64,000 bases of DNA from Marinomonas alcarazii (GCF_003208215.1 NZ_QKLW01000006.1:124001-188000); one strand, 5' to 3'; shown: positions 44,945-55,111, counted from the stretch's first letter. Notes: generated from the letters alone by a model not told the origin. A program made the numbers and translations.

Positions 44945-46051
44945 TTAAGCGCCAATCAATAATCGGCTTTTTGAGCCAAATAAGCGTTTCAGCTTTCCTA
45001 TCAACCACACCGATCCATAGAACTGAAAAACGAATAAACACACGGATGAAATTAGGCTATAAGCCAGAGTGGTGTTGGGCTCGATATACCCAGCATTGAG
45101 TAATATGTATTTGGTATTACCCCAGATCATACTGAGCAAGGGGTGCAAAAAGAAAATCGCAAAGCTAATAGAGGCGAGCATTATTAAATGCTTGCCAAGT
45201 GCTGGCCAGACAAGATGCGAGCAAAATCCAACAAATAACACGCACAGGCCCATTTTTTGAATAAATTGTAAATCGATGCCTGCCCATTCAAATGCTGGTT
45301 TGTGATAGCCACCGGCATGGAATAACACACTAGTTTGCAACCAAACTGTTGTGACCACAGCGATAATCGCAGCGATCAAAAAGTAGCGATAGTGTTTTTT
45401 CATCCAATCTAAATATTGCGAGTAAAGCATGCCCACTAAATAGAAAGGGGTAAAATACACAACAGACTGCAGCACATTGATGTTGCCATCTGGTCGATGA
45501 ATAACGACGGCAGTGAGTGAAAATAATGCCAAGATAGACAACTGAGTGAATAAGGGCAATTTTAAATAACGAAAATGCAGCCCAGAGCAAAGAAAAGTCA
45601 CCATAATAAAAGGGATGTACCAATGGGGAAACAGCACAAAACCTTGCTGTATGAGCTCCCAACACATTGATAAAGCTTCCATCACATTTGCGTGATCTAC
45701 GAACAGAAAAACGAAGAAATTGGCTACAAGAGCAAACGCTGAAACAGACAGGAATGGCACCAACACATTCTTCACTTTCTTTGACATAAAGTTTTTATAA
45801 TCAAAGCGTTGGGCGAAAATATGGTGAAAGAAAAACCCCGAAATAAATACAAAGACGCCTGTGCCACCACGTATTAAATTTTCTAACCAGACAGGGAAAC
45901 CGTCATTGGTATTGGTCACAGAATGCCCCATTACAATGAGCACAATGGCCAATCCGCGCAGATAATCAAATTCAATGATCCGAGTCGATTTTTTTGCTTT
46001 GACTGGACTTGATTCATCAACCGAAGGCTTCTTGGAAACCTCGATATCCAT
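44945..46051 (-). CDS. acyltransferase_3 (OafA-like) membrane acyltransferase
   Basis: A roughly 368-residue protein with about 10 hydrophobic segments. The family motif is FDYLRGLAIVLIVMGHS (Arg and His conserved), followed by RGGTGVFVFISGFFF. Such proteins O-acetylate or acylate cell-surface polysaccharides, lipids or antibiotics. The start is uncertain: ATG 46051 is used here, but a TTG at 46141 or an internal GTG would give up to 30 extra residues, and no strong ribosome site supports any. Monocistronic, substrate unknown. Confidence 0.82.
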   Translation of the reverse strand: MDIEVSKKPSVDESSPVKAKKSTRIIEFDYLRGLAIVLIVMGHSVTNTNDGFPVWLENLIRGGTGVFVFISGFFFHHIFAQRFDYKNFMSKKVKNVLVPFLSVSAFALVANFFVFLFVDHANVMEALSMCWELIQQGFVLFPHWYIPFIMVTFLCSGLHFRYLKLPLFTQLSILALFSLTAVVIHRPDGNINVLQSVVYFTPFYLVGMLYSQYLDWMKKHYRYFLIAAIIAVVTTVWLQTSVLFHAGGYHKPAFEWAGIDLQFIQKMGLCVLFVGFCSHLVWPALGKHLIMLASISFAIFFLHPLLSMIWGNTKYILLNAGYIEPNTTLAYSLISSVCLFVFQFYGSVWLIGKLKRLFGSKSRLLIGA

Positions 46052-46242
46052 CAGTGTAGGTTTTTGGGTAATGTTCACTGGCTTACATCCATGAAATTGA
46101 GAAATATAAGCTATTAAGTCGCCAGTTCCATTACTAATCAATATAGCCAGCAGGCAGAATCTAAAATTTTACGTTAAACATGCATTTTCGACGAAATTAT
46201 TACGATTTTATCGGTAGATCGAGGTGAAATCCTCTGTGTAGT

Positions 46243-46860
46243 CTAGCGGTCGGTAAGTGCGAGCTTTACGCCTAAAAGCGCGAAGCTTGCTGCAAAGGTC
46301 TGTTGTAAGTATTTGGTGATTTTTGAAGAGCCGATTAGGTATTGGCGGACTTTACTCGCGAGCATTCCGTACAGAATAAAAATAAAGAATGTCATGGCCA
46401 TAAAAATACCACCAAGAAGTAGCATCTGGCTGGTTACTGAGCCCACACTAGAAGAAATAAATTGAGGCAAGAATGCTAAGAAGAAGATGGTTAGTTTTGG
46501 GTTTAAGACATTGATTAAACAGCCTTTCAAAGCAACTTGTAGCAAGTTTACTTTCAGCTCTTGTTTATTCTCTAGTTGCATTTCTCCGCTGTCCTTCCAG
46601 ATACTCCAAGCGAGATACAATAAGTAAGCAACGCCGATAAACTTAATCACCTGAAAAGCCAAAGCGCTGGTATGAAGAATTACAGCAAGACCAAAAATAC
46701 TGGCCAGCATCGAAGGTAATATACCCAAGGTACAACCAAGTGCTGCCGCGAATGAGGCACGAACACCCAGAAAAATCCCAGTAGAAATGGTGTAAATAAC
46801 ACCAGTACCAGGAATAAGTACTAAAATTAAAGACGTAAGTAAAAACTCCATACTAACCAT
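46243..46860 (-). CDS. LysE/RhtB-family amino acid exporter
   Basis: A 205-residue inner-membrane exporter with six hydrophobic segments; SLILVLIPGTGVIYTISTGI and GCLINVLNPKLTIFFLAFLP are family signatures. Exports amino acids such as homoserine, threonine or lysine; specificity unknown. ATG 46860 has AAGGA 8 bases upstream. Stands alone between an acyltransferase and a divergent DUF1456 gene. Confidence 0.9.
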   Translation of the reverse strand: MVSMEFLLTSLILVLIPGTGVIYTISTGIFLGVRASFAAALGCTLGILPSMLASIFGLAVILHTSALAFQVIKFIGVAYLLYLAWSIWKDSGEMQLENKQELKVNLLQVALKGCLINVLNPKLTIFFLAFLPQFISSSVGSVTSQMLLLGGIFMAMTFFIFILYGMLASKVRQYLIGSSKITKYLQQTFAASFALLGVKLALTDR

Positions 46861-47100
46861 AACTAATATCCTTTTAATAAGAGTCGTGAGTTTGGTGGGC
46901 TGTTGTTACATCAAAAACGACCTTAAAATTTATGCCGTAATTTGCTTGATGTCCACCTAAGGTAACGAAAATAGAAGACAGATACCTGTATAAAATTGCT
47001 GATATCTTTGCAGATCTAGTGACATCGATAGGTATATCTCACGACTTCTGCTAGAGTCACGCCTTAGTCATATTCGCACCCCTAACACTAGGAAATCATT

Positions 47101-47559
47101 TTGAACAATAACGATATTTTACGCCGCCTTCGCTACACTTTTGACCTAAAGGAGCTAGAGATAGTAGATATCTTTGCTGCAGCGGATGGCATGGCATCAC
47201 AAGAGCAAGTGACTAGCTGGTTAAAGAAAGAAGACGATGCTGGCTATGTGGAAATGGTTGATGTCGAAATGGCGACGTTTTTGAACGGCTTTATTAATAC
47301 TAAACGTGGCAAACGAGAAGGCCCACAACCCGTGCCTGAGAAGCGTTTGACCAACAACGCGGTATTCATGAAATTACGTATTGCTTTGAACCTGCAGGCA
47401 GAGGAAATCCTCGATATTATGTCGCTAGCGGAATTCAACCTTAGCAAACATGAGCTAAGTTCTTTCTTTCGTAAACCAGATAACCGCCACTACTGTGAAT
47501 GCAAAGACCAAATCTTGCGTAATTTCTTAATGGGATTGCAAAAGCAATTTAGGGCTTGA
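47101..47559 (+). CDS. DUF1456 (YehS-like) protein
   Basis: A 152-residue cytoplasmic protein of two similar DUF1456 repeats: DILRRLRYTFDLKELEIVDI (residues 5-24) and AVFMKLRIALNLQAEEILDI in the second half. Function unknown. It starts with TTG, supported by AGGA 7 bases upstream. It is followed 25 bp later by an ABM-domain gene on the same strand and may be co-transcribed. Confidence 0.88.
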   Translation: MNNNDILRRLRYTFDLKELEIVDIFAAADGMASQEQVTSWLKKEDDAGYVEMVDVEMATFLNGFINTKRGKREGPQPVPEKRLTNNAVFMKLRIALNLQAEEILDIMSLAEFNLSKHELSSFFRKPDNRHYCECKDQILRNFLMGLQKQFRA

Positions 47560-47584
47560 AGCAGTTTTTAACACAAAGATAAAT

Positions 47585-47923
47585 ATGGCAAAAATTGGAT
47601 TCATGACGATGATCGCAAGAGAATGGAAAGCCCGTTGCCCAATGTCTAAAAAAGACGGTTTCATTGCCTACTTATATGAAACGGGTGTGAAAGATACATC
47701 GGCTACAGAAGGCTTTAAAGGCGCGCAAATTTTTGGGCGAGAAGTGGATGAGTTAACCTTCGAAGTGACTTTAATTACATATTGGCCGACTCGTGAGTCA
47801 ATTATTGCGTTTGCTGGTCAGGATATTGACGTTGCCAAACTTTATCCTGAAGATGCTGAATATGAGTTAGATCCGGATACCTTTGTCCGTCATTACGATG
47901 TGATAGAGAATCAATGGGTTTAA
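47585..47923 (+). CDS. antibiotic biosynthesis monooxygenase (ABM)-domain protein
   Basis: A 112-residue dimeric alpha/beta-barrel protein. MIAREWKARCPMSKKDGFIA opens the domain, and FEVTLITYWPTRESIIAFAG then AKLYPEDAEYELDPDTFVRHY are typical of a large subgroup of uncharacterised ABM proteins. Despite the name a role in antibiotic synthesis is not implied. ATG 47585 is used; internal ATGs at 47603 and 47609 are possible. It overlaps the yoeB stop by 4 bp (convergent). Confidence 0.7.
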   Translation: MAKIGFMTMIAREWKARCPMSKKDGFIAYLYETGVKDTSATEGFKGAQIFGREVDELTFEVTLITYWPTRESIIAFAGQDIDVAKLYPEDAEYELDPDTFVRHYDVIENQWV

Positions 47924-48192
47924 CCCTGATCATAATGCCCACCAATGGCGAAGATATAGATCGATTTGTCATCGAAGCGATAGATGAGTCGGTCTTTCTG
48001 AGAGATACGCTTTGACCATAATCCAGACAGGTTATGCTTTAGCGCTTCTGGTTTGCCTAGCCCAGAGCTGGGATCATTAAATCTGAGCATCTCTTTTAAG
48101 AGTTTGCATAGAGATTTGTGTAGTTTCTTATCCTGTTCGCGCATTTTTTCATACGCATGCCATGTATTACCTTCAAAGACCAAGGATCTCAT
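47920..48192 (-). CDS. yoeB: YoeB-family toxin (mRNA interferase)
   Basis: A 90-residue RelE-superfamily toxin, a ribosome-dependent endoribonuclease. The sequence follows YoeB closely: GKPEALKHNLSGLWSKRI, with the active-site residues Glu49, Arg68, His86 and Tyr87 (GGHYDQG) all in place, so it should be active. ATG 48192 was chosen because GGAG lies about 6 bases upstream and it overlaps the antitoxin gene end by 20 bp. Transcribed with yefM. Confidence 0.92.
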   Translation of the reverse strand: MRSLVFEGNTWHAYEKMREQDKKLHKSLCKLLKEMLRFNDPSSGLGKPEALKHNLSGLWSKRISQKDRLIYRFDDKSIYIFAIGGHYDQG

Positions 48193-48445
48193 TAAGCTCT
48201 CCATCTGTTGCTTGGCGACCCTTTCCTTGGGCATGAGTCTCAATTGATTCACTAATTTGCTGAGTCAAACCTTTGTTTTGTAGTACATACAAGCTCTCTT
48301 GTTCACGTTCCCAGTCCTCTGCGCTTATCACTACAAAATCTTCACCTGAACGACGAGTGACTTTTACTGGCTCATGCTGATTAATGACATTTTCGACAAC
48401 ACTTTTTAAATTGTCTCTGAATTTGTTTACGCTAATAGAGTCCAT
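48173..48445 (-). CDS. yefM: YefM-family antitoxin
   Basis: A 90-residue Phd/YefM antitoxin. The N-terminal DNA-binding part is MDSISVNKFRDNLKSVVENV, then VKVTRRSGEDFVVISAEDWE; the C-terminal segment should wrap the toxin. ATG 48445 has GGTGGA about 7 bases upstream. It precedes and overlaps yoeB, the usual order, and probably autorepresses the operon; the TACGG-AATTCC-type sequence just upstream (48459-48476) includes GTACGGAATT-like symmetry and could be the operator. Confidence 0.92.
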   Translation of the reverse strand: MDSISVNKFRDNLKSVVENVINQHEPVKVTRRSGEDFVVISAEDWEREQESLYVLQNKGLTQQISESIETHAQGKGRQATDGELNEILGL

Positions 48446-48704
48446 GGTTCCACCATTAAGTACGGTAATTCCGTACAATAATATATCAAATTGATTAAAA
48501 TATGAACTCTGAAATTGAATCGGAAAGAGAGTGCTTCGAAATTGTAACCTTAAAAACCGGCCTACCTAGTTAAGTTGCTTCTTTTTAATGTTACTACTCC
48601 CAGTGTACAAAGATTGCACTATATGGATATCTGGATACGCATTGTTTTGCGATATTGACCCTCTAATTATAAATATAACTGTGAATGAACAGGGTGGTAT
48701 CCAT

Positions 48705-49769
48705 ATGTTGATGAAAAATAAAGTCGCACAAGCGGTCATTATTGCAGGCTTATCTTCTCAAGGTTTTGCGCTTGAATTGGGTGATTTTAACGGTACTCAA
48801 TTTAGTGTAGGTGGTTATATTAAAGCTGAGGGTGTTTTCAACAATCCCGATGAGAGCCGTAGCACGTTTGAAAGTAGTGCTAGCCAGTCACGCTTGAACT
48901 TTACCACTAGCCGCCAAGAAGGCGACCATAAACTGAAAGGCTTTATTGAAGGTGACTTCAGAGGCGCTTCTTCAGTATTTCGTTTACGTCATGCAACATT
49001 GACGGTTGATCATTTAACGGTAGGTCAGACTTGGACTGGGCAGTTTTATGCCAATGCACCTTTTGATACTGAAATGATTAACTTCTATGGAACGGGTATT
49101 GGTACGGTTTCAGGGAACGGAGCGGTAGTAAGGCCTGACCTTGTAGCGCATTATGCAAAGGGTGGTTTGCGATTAACAGCACAGGATCCTCTTTATAGTC
49201 ATGCAAATCTTCCAGATTTGATTGCCGGATATACTCATAGAACCGCAGAAGGCCATGCTTATAACGTGACGCTTACTGGTCGAGACGTCGACACAACACC
49301 GTCCGATACAAACGATAGTGAGTCAAAATTTGGTGCAGCGTTGTCTTTGGCTGCAAAGTTGAAATTTGGTGATACAAGCGTATCTGTAAGCGGCTTTTCT
49401 GGTACGGGTGCTGCAATATATGCCGGTTGGGGATACAACGGAGCCGCTGGAACAGCTGGCTCAGCCGAATTAGATAGCAATGGTGACCTGTTAACAATCA
49501 CTGGCTTTTCCGCGGGTATTGGTCATAAAGTGAATGATAAGTTACGAGCGAATCTACGTTATGGTCAAGTGTCGACAGATGCTTCAAGCTTGGCTGATGA
49601 CACGCTGACCATTACCACAGCGAACATGATTTACACTTACCTTCCAGGGCTTGATATTGGTGTCGAGCTACGAGATCAAAGTGCCGCGACTAATGGTGCA
49701 GCGAGCGGTAGCATTGTAACGCGCCCTGCTGGACAGCAAGTAGAAATAATGGCGATGTACAAGTTCTAA
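48705..49769 (+). CDS. outer-membrane porin (DcaP-like)
   Basis: A roughly 354-residue beta-barrel protein. A signal peptide ends near QGFA-LELG; the mature protein starts FSVGGYIKAEGVFNN and ends with the outer-membrane aromatic C-terminus MAMYKF. Alternating-residue beta strands run throughout; SSASQSRLNFTTSR and RHATLTVDHLTVGQTWT are typical of the DcaP-type trimeric porins. Permits diffusion of small solutes, substrate unknown. ATG 48705 has GGTGGT about 8 bases upstream; ATG 48711 is an alternative. Confidence 0.8.
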   Translation: MLMKNKVAQAVIIAGLSSQGFALELGDFNGTQFSVGGYIKAEGVFNNPDESRSTFESSASQSRLNFTTSRQEGDHKLKGFIEGDFRGASSVFRLRHATLTVDHLTVGQTWTGQFYANAPFDTEMINFYGTGIGTVSGNGAVVRPDLVAHYAKGGLRLTAQDPLYSHANLPDLIAGYTHRTAEGHAYNVTLTGRDVDTTPSDTNDSESKFGAALSLAAKLKFGDTSVSVSGFSGTGAAIYAGWGYNGAAGTAGSAELDSNGDLLTITGFSAGIGHKVNDKLRANLRYGQVSTDASSLADDTLTITTANMIYTYLPGLDIGVELRDQSAATNGAASGSIVTRPAGQQVEIMAMYKF

Positions 49770-49787
49770 TACAAGAGCACTAGCAAG

Positions 49788-49828
49788 AACAGACTGGGTC
49801 TTACCCTTTTGCCTAGTCTGTTTTTTTT
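49788..49828 (+). terminator. intrinsic terminator after porin
   Basis: AACAGACT pairs with AGTCTGTT (inner GGG/CCC), followed by eight T. Confidence 0.85.
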
Positions 49829-49837
49829 AGCTCTAGG

Positions 49838-50794
49838 TTAATGAGTAAAATGTCTTAGCGTTTGAGAAGGCAATTCCCCAATTTGTTCTCGGTATTGAGC
49901 TGAGAACCTTCCCAAATTCGTAAAACCATACTCCAACGCGACTTGTGTCACATTTCTAACGCGTTCATTGTTCTTTAATTCGGAATGAATACTTTCTAAC
50001 TTTAGGCGGCGTATGTAAGCGGACGGCGTTAGTCCTGCTTCTCTTTCAAAGAGGTTATACAAGGATTTTCGGCTAATTTGGCATACCTTGGCCAATTCAT
50101 CGATTGTTATGTCTGCTGTAATATTGTCTAGCACATAATTACGCACGCGTTCTACATGACGGTGTAGCGACAAAGTAGATCGAGGCTGGATAAAGTTGCT
50201 CTTGAACATGGTTAGAATTGCACTATTGAATAGTCGGCAGTAGTAGATCAATGCACGATCGCAAAGAATGCGCTTGTCCTGCTGTAGCATGTCATTAAGT
50301 AGGTTGAATAAAGGCCCCGTCATTGGGAATACGTTGGCATTATGTTCAAATTGGATTGGTTCTTTTGTTGTCACATAGCCGAACTTTCGTGCGGTCTGGT
50401 GTAAAAAATCGGTTGGAATTTTAACAATTAACTTTCGGCAGTTTTTAGAGTTATTGGATTCAAATCGAGTGCCTGGCATGACTAAAATAGAGTCACCAGC
50501 CCGCAGTGTACGTACCTCGTTATTAGACTTACCGATGCTTTGACCGGCGAGAATGATATGTAGAAAATAAGCATTTGAAACGTTAGATGCGCGAATATTT
50601 GTGCTGTTGCCAGCTTCGTACTCTAAAATAGAAAGTGGTCCGAACTCCTTAAACGTTAACTTTGCAAGTTTCTGAAGGGGAGAGCTTTGAATGAAATAAT
50701 ACTCACCAAACTTCTTATCTCGTAAAATGTTTGTTAGCGTTTGCGAAGAAGCTTCTGCGACATGAAGGTCGTAGATAGAAAAATCAAACTTCAT
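49838..50794 (-). CDS. AraC-family transcriptional regulator
   Basis: A 318-residue regulator. A cupin-like N-terminal effector domain (about residues 30-190) is followed by two helix-turn-helix motifs (about 215-315): ITIDELAKVCQISRKSLYNL and VTQVALEYGFTNLGRFSAQY. It resembles the AraC-binding-2 (XylS-like) subgroup, often controlling aromatic or amine catabolism. Target unknown; the convergent porin gene is a possibility. Its start faces a 261-bp gap before the dpp operon end. Confidence 0.88.
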   Translation of the reverse strand: MKFDFSIYDLHVAEASSQTLTNILRDKKFGEYYFIQSSPLQKLAKLTFKEFGPLSILEYEAGNSTNIRASNVSNAYFLHIILAGQSIGKSNNEVRTLRAGDSILVMPGTRFESNNSKNCRKLIVKIPTDFLHQTARKFGYVTTKEPIQFEHNANVFPMTGPLFNLLNDMLQQDKRILCDRALIYYCRLFNSAILTMFKSNFIQPRSTLSLHRHVERVRNYVLDNITADITIDELAKVCQISRKSLYNLFEREAGLTPSAYIRRLKLESIHSELKNNERVRNVTQVALEYGFTNLGRFSAQYREQIGELPSQTLRHFTH

Positions 50795-51000
50795 ATTTAC
50801 ACCAATGCATTAATTATTTTTATAAGTCTGCAATCTAGGTAAAACAATGAATCTGTTCTACTGCATTGATCCAGTGTAATACTTGGTGGTTTGACTTAGT
50901 CATCCAATTTTGTGCTGACTTCATAAATTATTGGTATAGTAAACAGTATAAATTTATTAATTCTTTATTTTGATAATCAGGAATATAAAGATTTCAGATA

Positions 51001-51023
51001 TAAAAAAACGCCCTTTCGGGCGT
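51001..51023 (-). terminator. intrinsic terminator of the dpp operon
   Basis: ACGCCC-TTTC-GGGCGT with seven A on the plus strand, read as a U-run after the hairpin on the minus strand, 33 bp past the dppF stop. Confidence 0.9.
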
Positions 51024-51055
51024 CTTTAAAGCTCATATATCTTAGACGGGTTCGA

Positions 51056-52084
51056 TTACGCTGCACCCACCTTAATCGCTTCAATACGCTTTTCTTCCAC
51101 AGCATGACAAGCAATCATGTGGCCTTGCTCTTGCTCCGCTTGATCATCTAATCGTAGCAATGGCGTTTCGCTTTTACAGCGGTCGTTGGCATAGCTACAA
51201 CGTCCGTGAAAAGCACAACCTGAAGGCGGATTAAGCGGTGAAGGCAGTTCGCCTTGTAGCTTAATACGTACGCGACGTTTATCTGGTGAAAGCTGCGGCG
51301 TACTAGACAGTAATGCTAAGGTATAAGGGTGTTTCGGGTTCTCGAACAGCTGTTCGCGAGTACCTTGTTCAACCACCTTACCTAAGTACATCACCATCAC
51401 GTCGTCGGCAATGTGTTCCACCACTGACAAATCGTGGGAGATGAACACATAGCTCAAGCCAAACTCTTCCTGCAAATCCATCATCAAGTTCAATACTTGC
51501 GCTTGAACCGATACATCCAGCGCTGACACAGGTTCGTCAGCGACAATGACATTTGGGTCGAGCATCAAGCCACGTGCGATGGCGATACGCTGACGTTGTC
51601 CACCCGAAAACATGTGCGGGTAACGGTCGTAATGTTCGGTTTTTAAACCGACCTTCGCCATGATAGAGAGCGCTTTTTCTTTGCGTTCTTCTTTGGAAAG
51701 CTTGGTGTTAATGACCAAAGGCTCTTCCAGAATTGCACCTATCTTCTTACGTGGATTCAGCGAGCCATAAGGGTTCTGGAAGATGATCTGGATCTTCTGG
51801 CGTAGCTTCGCTTGCGCGTCTGCACTCAAGGTTAGTAAGTCTTCACCTAGGTGAGCCAAGCTACCACCTGTCGGGGTTTCAATCATGGTCAGCATGCGGC
51901 CAAGAGTGGATTTACCACAACCAGATTCGCCTACTACCGCAAGGGTTTTGCCTTTTTCAAGGTTGAAACTAATGCCATCAACCGCTTTAACGACAGCGTC
52001 AGGTTTAAACAAACCTTGTTTGACGTGGTAATGCTGTTTTAGGTTTTCAGCCTTTAAGATTAACTGGCTATCGGATTGGTTCAT
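51056..52084 (-). CDS. dppF: dipeptide ABC transporter ATP-binding protein DppF
   Basis: A 342-residue ATPase of the Dpp/Opp type: Walker [10 protein letters not shown] near residue 58, ABC signature [15 protein letters not shown], Walker [13 protein letters not shown], and the oligopeptide transporter C-terminal extension with its cysteine cluster ([14 protein letters not shown]) that binds an iron-sulfur cluster in some homologues. ATG 52084 overlaps the dppD stop by four bases. Last gene of dppABCDF. Confidence 0.93.
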   Translation of the reverse strand: MNQSDSQLILKAENLKQHYHVKQGLFKPDAVVKAVDGISFNLEKGKTLAVVGESGCGKSTLGRMLTMIETPTGGSLAHLGEDLLTLSADAQAKLRQKIQIIFQNPYGSLNPRKKIGAILEEPLVINTKLSKEERKEKALSIMAKVGLKTEHYDRYPHMFSGGQRQRIAIARGLMLDPNVIVADEPVSALDVSVQAQVLNLMMDLQEEFGLSYVFISHDLSVVEHIADDVMVMYLGKVVEQGTREQLFENPKHPYTLALLSSTPQLSPDKRRVRIKLQGELPSPLNPPSGCAFHGRCSYANDRCKSETPLLRLDDQAEQEQGHMIACHAVEEKRIEAIKVGAA

Positions 52085-53049
52085 GCGGCTGGTCTCCCTT
52101 CGCGGTCCAATGGCGTATGGCATTTTACTTGACGATCAAGATCCCCTTGGTTTGCAGGTTCAACCTGACGGCAATGATCTGTCGCATAAGGACAGCGAGG
52201 GCTGAGCAAGCAACCCAGCGGACGATCATATTGGCCTGGAACCACACCCGGTAACGCTTCAAGGCGAGCTTTACCGGAAGCCGATTCTGGCAAAGAAGCC
52301 AGTAACGCCTGAGTATAAGGGTGTCTTGGGGTGCTGAAGACTTCTGACGCTGGACCTGATTCGACAATTTGACCCGCGTACATAACGATAACGCGATGAG
52401 CCACTTCGGCCACGAGAGCCAAATCGTGAGTGATTAGCACCAAGCCCATTTGTTTTTTGCGTTGTAACTCAATCAATAGATCAATGATCTGCGCTTGAAT
52501 GGTCACGTCTAGAGCGGTTGTTGGCTCGTCAGCGATCAATAGACGCGGATCACAGGCAATAGACATGGCAATCATCACACGCTGGCTCATGCCACCTGAA
52601 AGCTGATGAGGGTAATTGTCCAAACGCGATTCCGGTGCTGGAATACCGACCTGTGTTAGCAACTCAATCGCACGGGTTCGCAGTTCTTTCTTACTGCCGC
52701 CTTGGTGCGTTTTTAACGCTTCCATGATCTGATAGCCCACGGTGAAACATGGGTTAAGGCTGGTCATTGGATCTTGGAAGATCATCGCAATGTCTGAGCC
52801 TGTTAGCTTACGACGTTGCTTTTCTGGCATAGCTTGCAGATCTTGACCATCGAAGGTTAATTGGTCTGCGCTCACTTTACCTGGGAAATCGATCAAGCCC
52901 ATGATGGACAATGAACTCACACTCTTGCCTGAGCCAGATTCCCCAACGATGCCGAGAACTTCCCCTTCTTCGACCTTGTAACTGATGTTATCAACGGCGC
53001 GAAAATTGCCGAAGGTAACGCTTAAATTTTCCAACTGTAACAGTGACAT
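52081..53049 (-). CDS. dppD: dipeptide ABC transporter ATP-binding protein DppD
   Basis: A 322-residue ATPase: Walker [12 protein letters not shown] near residue 36, signature [14 protein letters not shown], Walker [13 protein letters not shown], and the C-terminal cysteine segment ([14 protein letters not shown]). Forms the ATPase pair with DppF. It starts 11 bp after dppC and overlaps dppF by four bases. Confidence 0.93.
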   Translation of the reverse strand: MSLLQLENLSVTFGNFRAVDNISYKVEEGEVLGIVGESGSGKSVSSLSIMGLIDFPGKVSADQLTFDGQDLQAMPEKQRRKLTGSDIAMIFQDPMTSLNPCFTVGYQIMEALKTHQGGSKKELRTRAIELLTQVGIPAPESRLDNYPHQLSGGMSQRVMIAMSIACDPRLLIADEPTTALDVTIQAQIIDLLIELQRKKQMGLVLITHDLALVAEVAHRVIVMYAGQIVESGPASEVFSTPRHPYTQALLASLPESASGKARLEALPGVVPGQYDRPLGCLLSPRCPYATDHCRQVEPANQGDLDRQVKCHTPLDREGRPAA

Positions 53050-53060
53050 AACAACCTCTC

Positions 53061-53975
53061 TTACTGTTTCAACTTGGGATCAAGGGCATCACGCAAGCCA
53101 TCGCCCATGAGGTTAAACGCCAGTACTGTGATCAAAATCATCAAACCTGGGAAAGTAACCACCCACCAAGCGCGCTGAACAAACTGCAACGCATCGGCCA
53201 ACATAGAACCCCATTCAGGAGTTGGTGGTTGTGCGCCAAGGCCAAGAAAGCCTAAGGCCGCCATATCTAGGATGGCGCTGGAGAAGCCTAATGTTGCTTG
53301 CACGATCAAAGGCGCTAAGCAGTTTGGCAAGATACAAATAAACATCAAACGCAGTGGGCTAGCACCGATTACGCGAGAAGACGTTACATAATCTCGTGAC
53401 ATTTCTGCCATGGTTGCCGCACGAGTCAAACGAACATAATGCGGTAGCGAAACAATGGAAATGGCTAAAGCTGCATTCACAATGCTTGGCCCTAAGATGG
53501 CGACGATCGCAATGGCCAACAACAAGCTTGGCATCGCCAACATGATGTCGACAATACGCATGATTGCCGTATCGATTACACCTTTAAAATAACCAGCAAT
53601 CAGACCCAGCAAAATACCCATTACCAAAGACGCAGTAACTGCGACTATGCCGACAGCAATAGAAAGGCGTGAACCATAAATCAATCGAGATAATATATCT
53701 CGGCCTACATCGTCGGTACCTAGAACAAAAGACCAGTTACCGCCTTCTAACCAAGCTGGTGGTAATAACAGCGCATCGCGGTATTGGTCAGACGGTGAGT
53801 GCGGTGCAACAAAATTAGCAAAGACGGCCATGAAGCAAATAATCGCAATCACGACTAAGCCAGCTACAGCGCCTTTGTTGCTGCTGAAATAATGCCAAAA
53901 CTCTTGCATTGGCGTCATAGGTACTGGTGCAGTCAATGGCGCGTCTGTCGTGGACGTTTTTGTAGATGTAGTCAT
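53061..53975 (-). CDS. dppC: dipeptide ABC transporter permease DppC
   Basis: A 304-residue permease with six transmembrane segments. The N-terminal OppC extension ([19 protein letters not shown]) precedes the permease domain, with the EAA loop in [16 protein letters not shown] and [16 protein letters not shown] near the C-terminus. ATG 53975 has a very good AAGGAGG 5 bases upstream. It follows dppB by 10 bp. Confidence 0.94.
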   Translation of the reverse strand: MTTSTKTSTTDAPLTAPVPMTPMQEFWHYFSSNKGAVAGLVVIAIICFMAVFANFVAPHSPSDQYRDALLLPPAWLEGGNWSFVLGTDDVGRDILSRLIYGSRLSIAVGIVAVTASLVMGILLGLIAGYFKGVIDTAIMRIVDIMLAMPSLLLAIAIVAILGPSIVNAALAISIVSLPHYVRLTRAATMAEMSRDYVTSSRVIGASPLRLMFICILPNCLAPLIVQATLGFSSAILDMAALGFLGLGAQPPTPEWGSMLADALQFVQRAWWVVTFPGLMILITVLAFNLMGDGLRDALDPKLKQ

Positions 53976-53985
53976 AAACGCCTCC

Positions 53986-54996
53986 TTATCGGCTATGTCG
54001 AATTCGTGGGTTAACAATGCCGTAAGTGATATCTACCAAGAGATTCACGACAATGATGATACAGGCAACAATCAAAATGCCGCCTTGTACAACGGGGTAA
54101 TCACGGCGTCCGATGGACTCGATCAACCATTTACCAATGCCTGGCCAAGCAAAGACTGTCTCGGTCAAAATGGCACCGGACAACAGAATCCCTACCTGTA
54201 AACCGATCACGGTAATAACAGGAATCAAGGCGTTGCGAAGCGCATGAATGACAATGACACGCCAAGGGGCAATGCCTTTTGCACGAGCGGTACGAATGTA
54301 ATCTTCGCTTAATACTTCCAACATAGAAGAGCGTGTCATACGGGCGATCACTGCCATAGGAATCGTGCCGAGTACGATGCTTGGCAAAATAAGATGAGAT
54401 ACCGCAGAAGAAAACGCGCCTTCCTCACCCGATAATAATGAGTCAATCAGCATGAAGCCGGTAACGTCGTCTATCCAGTACACCACGTCTATCCGTCCAG
54501 AGACGGGTGTCCAACCCAGATTAACGGAAAATACCAACATCAGTAGCAGTGCCCACCAGAATATGGGCATGGAATAACCAGTCAGAGAGAAAGTCATCAC
54601 CGAATGGTCAATCACAGTTCCTCGTTTTACCGCAGCAAAAATACCCGCAGGCAAACCGATTAAAATAGCGAAAATAGCCGCACAAACAGCCAATTCTATG
54701 GTAGCTGGGAAAAGCGTAAGAAATTCTTTCATTACCGGTTCTCTGGTAATGAGGGAGTTGCCTAAGTCCCCCTGTAAAACGCCAGTGACGTAATGGAAGT
54801 ACTGCACATATAGCGGCTGATCAAAGCCAAGTTGAGCACTTAGCTCGGCGTGACGTTCTGCGCTCACACCGCGCTCACCAGCCATGACCTCGATTGGGTC
54901 ACCGGGAATAAGGCGAATAAGGGTAAAGGTCAGCAAGGTAATCCCGATAAAGGTCGGAATGACGAGGCTTAGACGACGGAAAATAAATTGGAACAT
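53986..54996 (-). CDS. dppB: dipeptide ABC transporter permease DppB
   Basis: A 336-residue permease, close to the 339 of E. coli DppB: N-terminal IPTFIGITLLTFTLIRLIPG, GLPAGIFAAVKRG and the EAA loop in EDYIRTARAKGIAPWRVI. Six transmembrane segments. ATG 54996 has no strong ribosome site; an upstream TTG is possible. A large hairpin lies in the dppA-dppB gap, which may favour dppA expression over the membrane genes. Confidence 0.94.
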   Translation of the reverse strand: MFQFIFRRLSLVIPTFIGITLLTFTLIRLIPGDPIEVMAGERGVSAERHAELSAQLGFDQPLYVQYFHYVTGVLQGDLGNSLITREPVMKEFLTLFPATIELAVCAAIFAILIGLPAGIFAAVKRGTVIDHSVMTFSLTGYSMPIFWWALLLMLVFSVNLGWTPVSGRIDVVYWIDDVTGFMLIDSLLSGEEGAFSSAVSHLILPSIVLGTIPMAVIARMTRSSMLEVLSEDYIRTARAKGIAPWRVIVIHALRNALIPVITVIGLQVGILLSGAILTETVFAWPGIGKWLIESIGRRDYPVVQGGILIVACIIIVVNLLVDITYGIVNPRIRHSR

Positions 54997-55049
54997 AAAG
55001 GACAGGCTCTCTTGAGATATTATGTGATCGAGCAAATCGCTCGGTCAGC

Positions 55050-55085
55050 AAAGAGTTTACCCACGTCCCAGTGAGTAAACTCTTT
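55050..55085 (-). promoter_or_regulatory. intercistronic hairpin between dppA and dppB
   Basis: AAAGAGTTTAC and GTAAACTCTTT form perfect 11-bp arms around a 14-base loop. No U-run follows. Such stems after binding-protein genes commonly stabilise the upstream message and cause partial termination (inference). Confidence 0.6.
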
Positions 55086-55111
55086 GTCATCGTCCGAGTA
55101 AGGACTTACTT

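Noticed and set aside
47585-47923. Antibiotic biosynthesis enzyme
   Set aside because: The ABM fold name is historical; there is no biosynthetic gene cluster around it.
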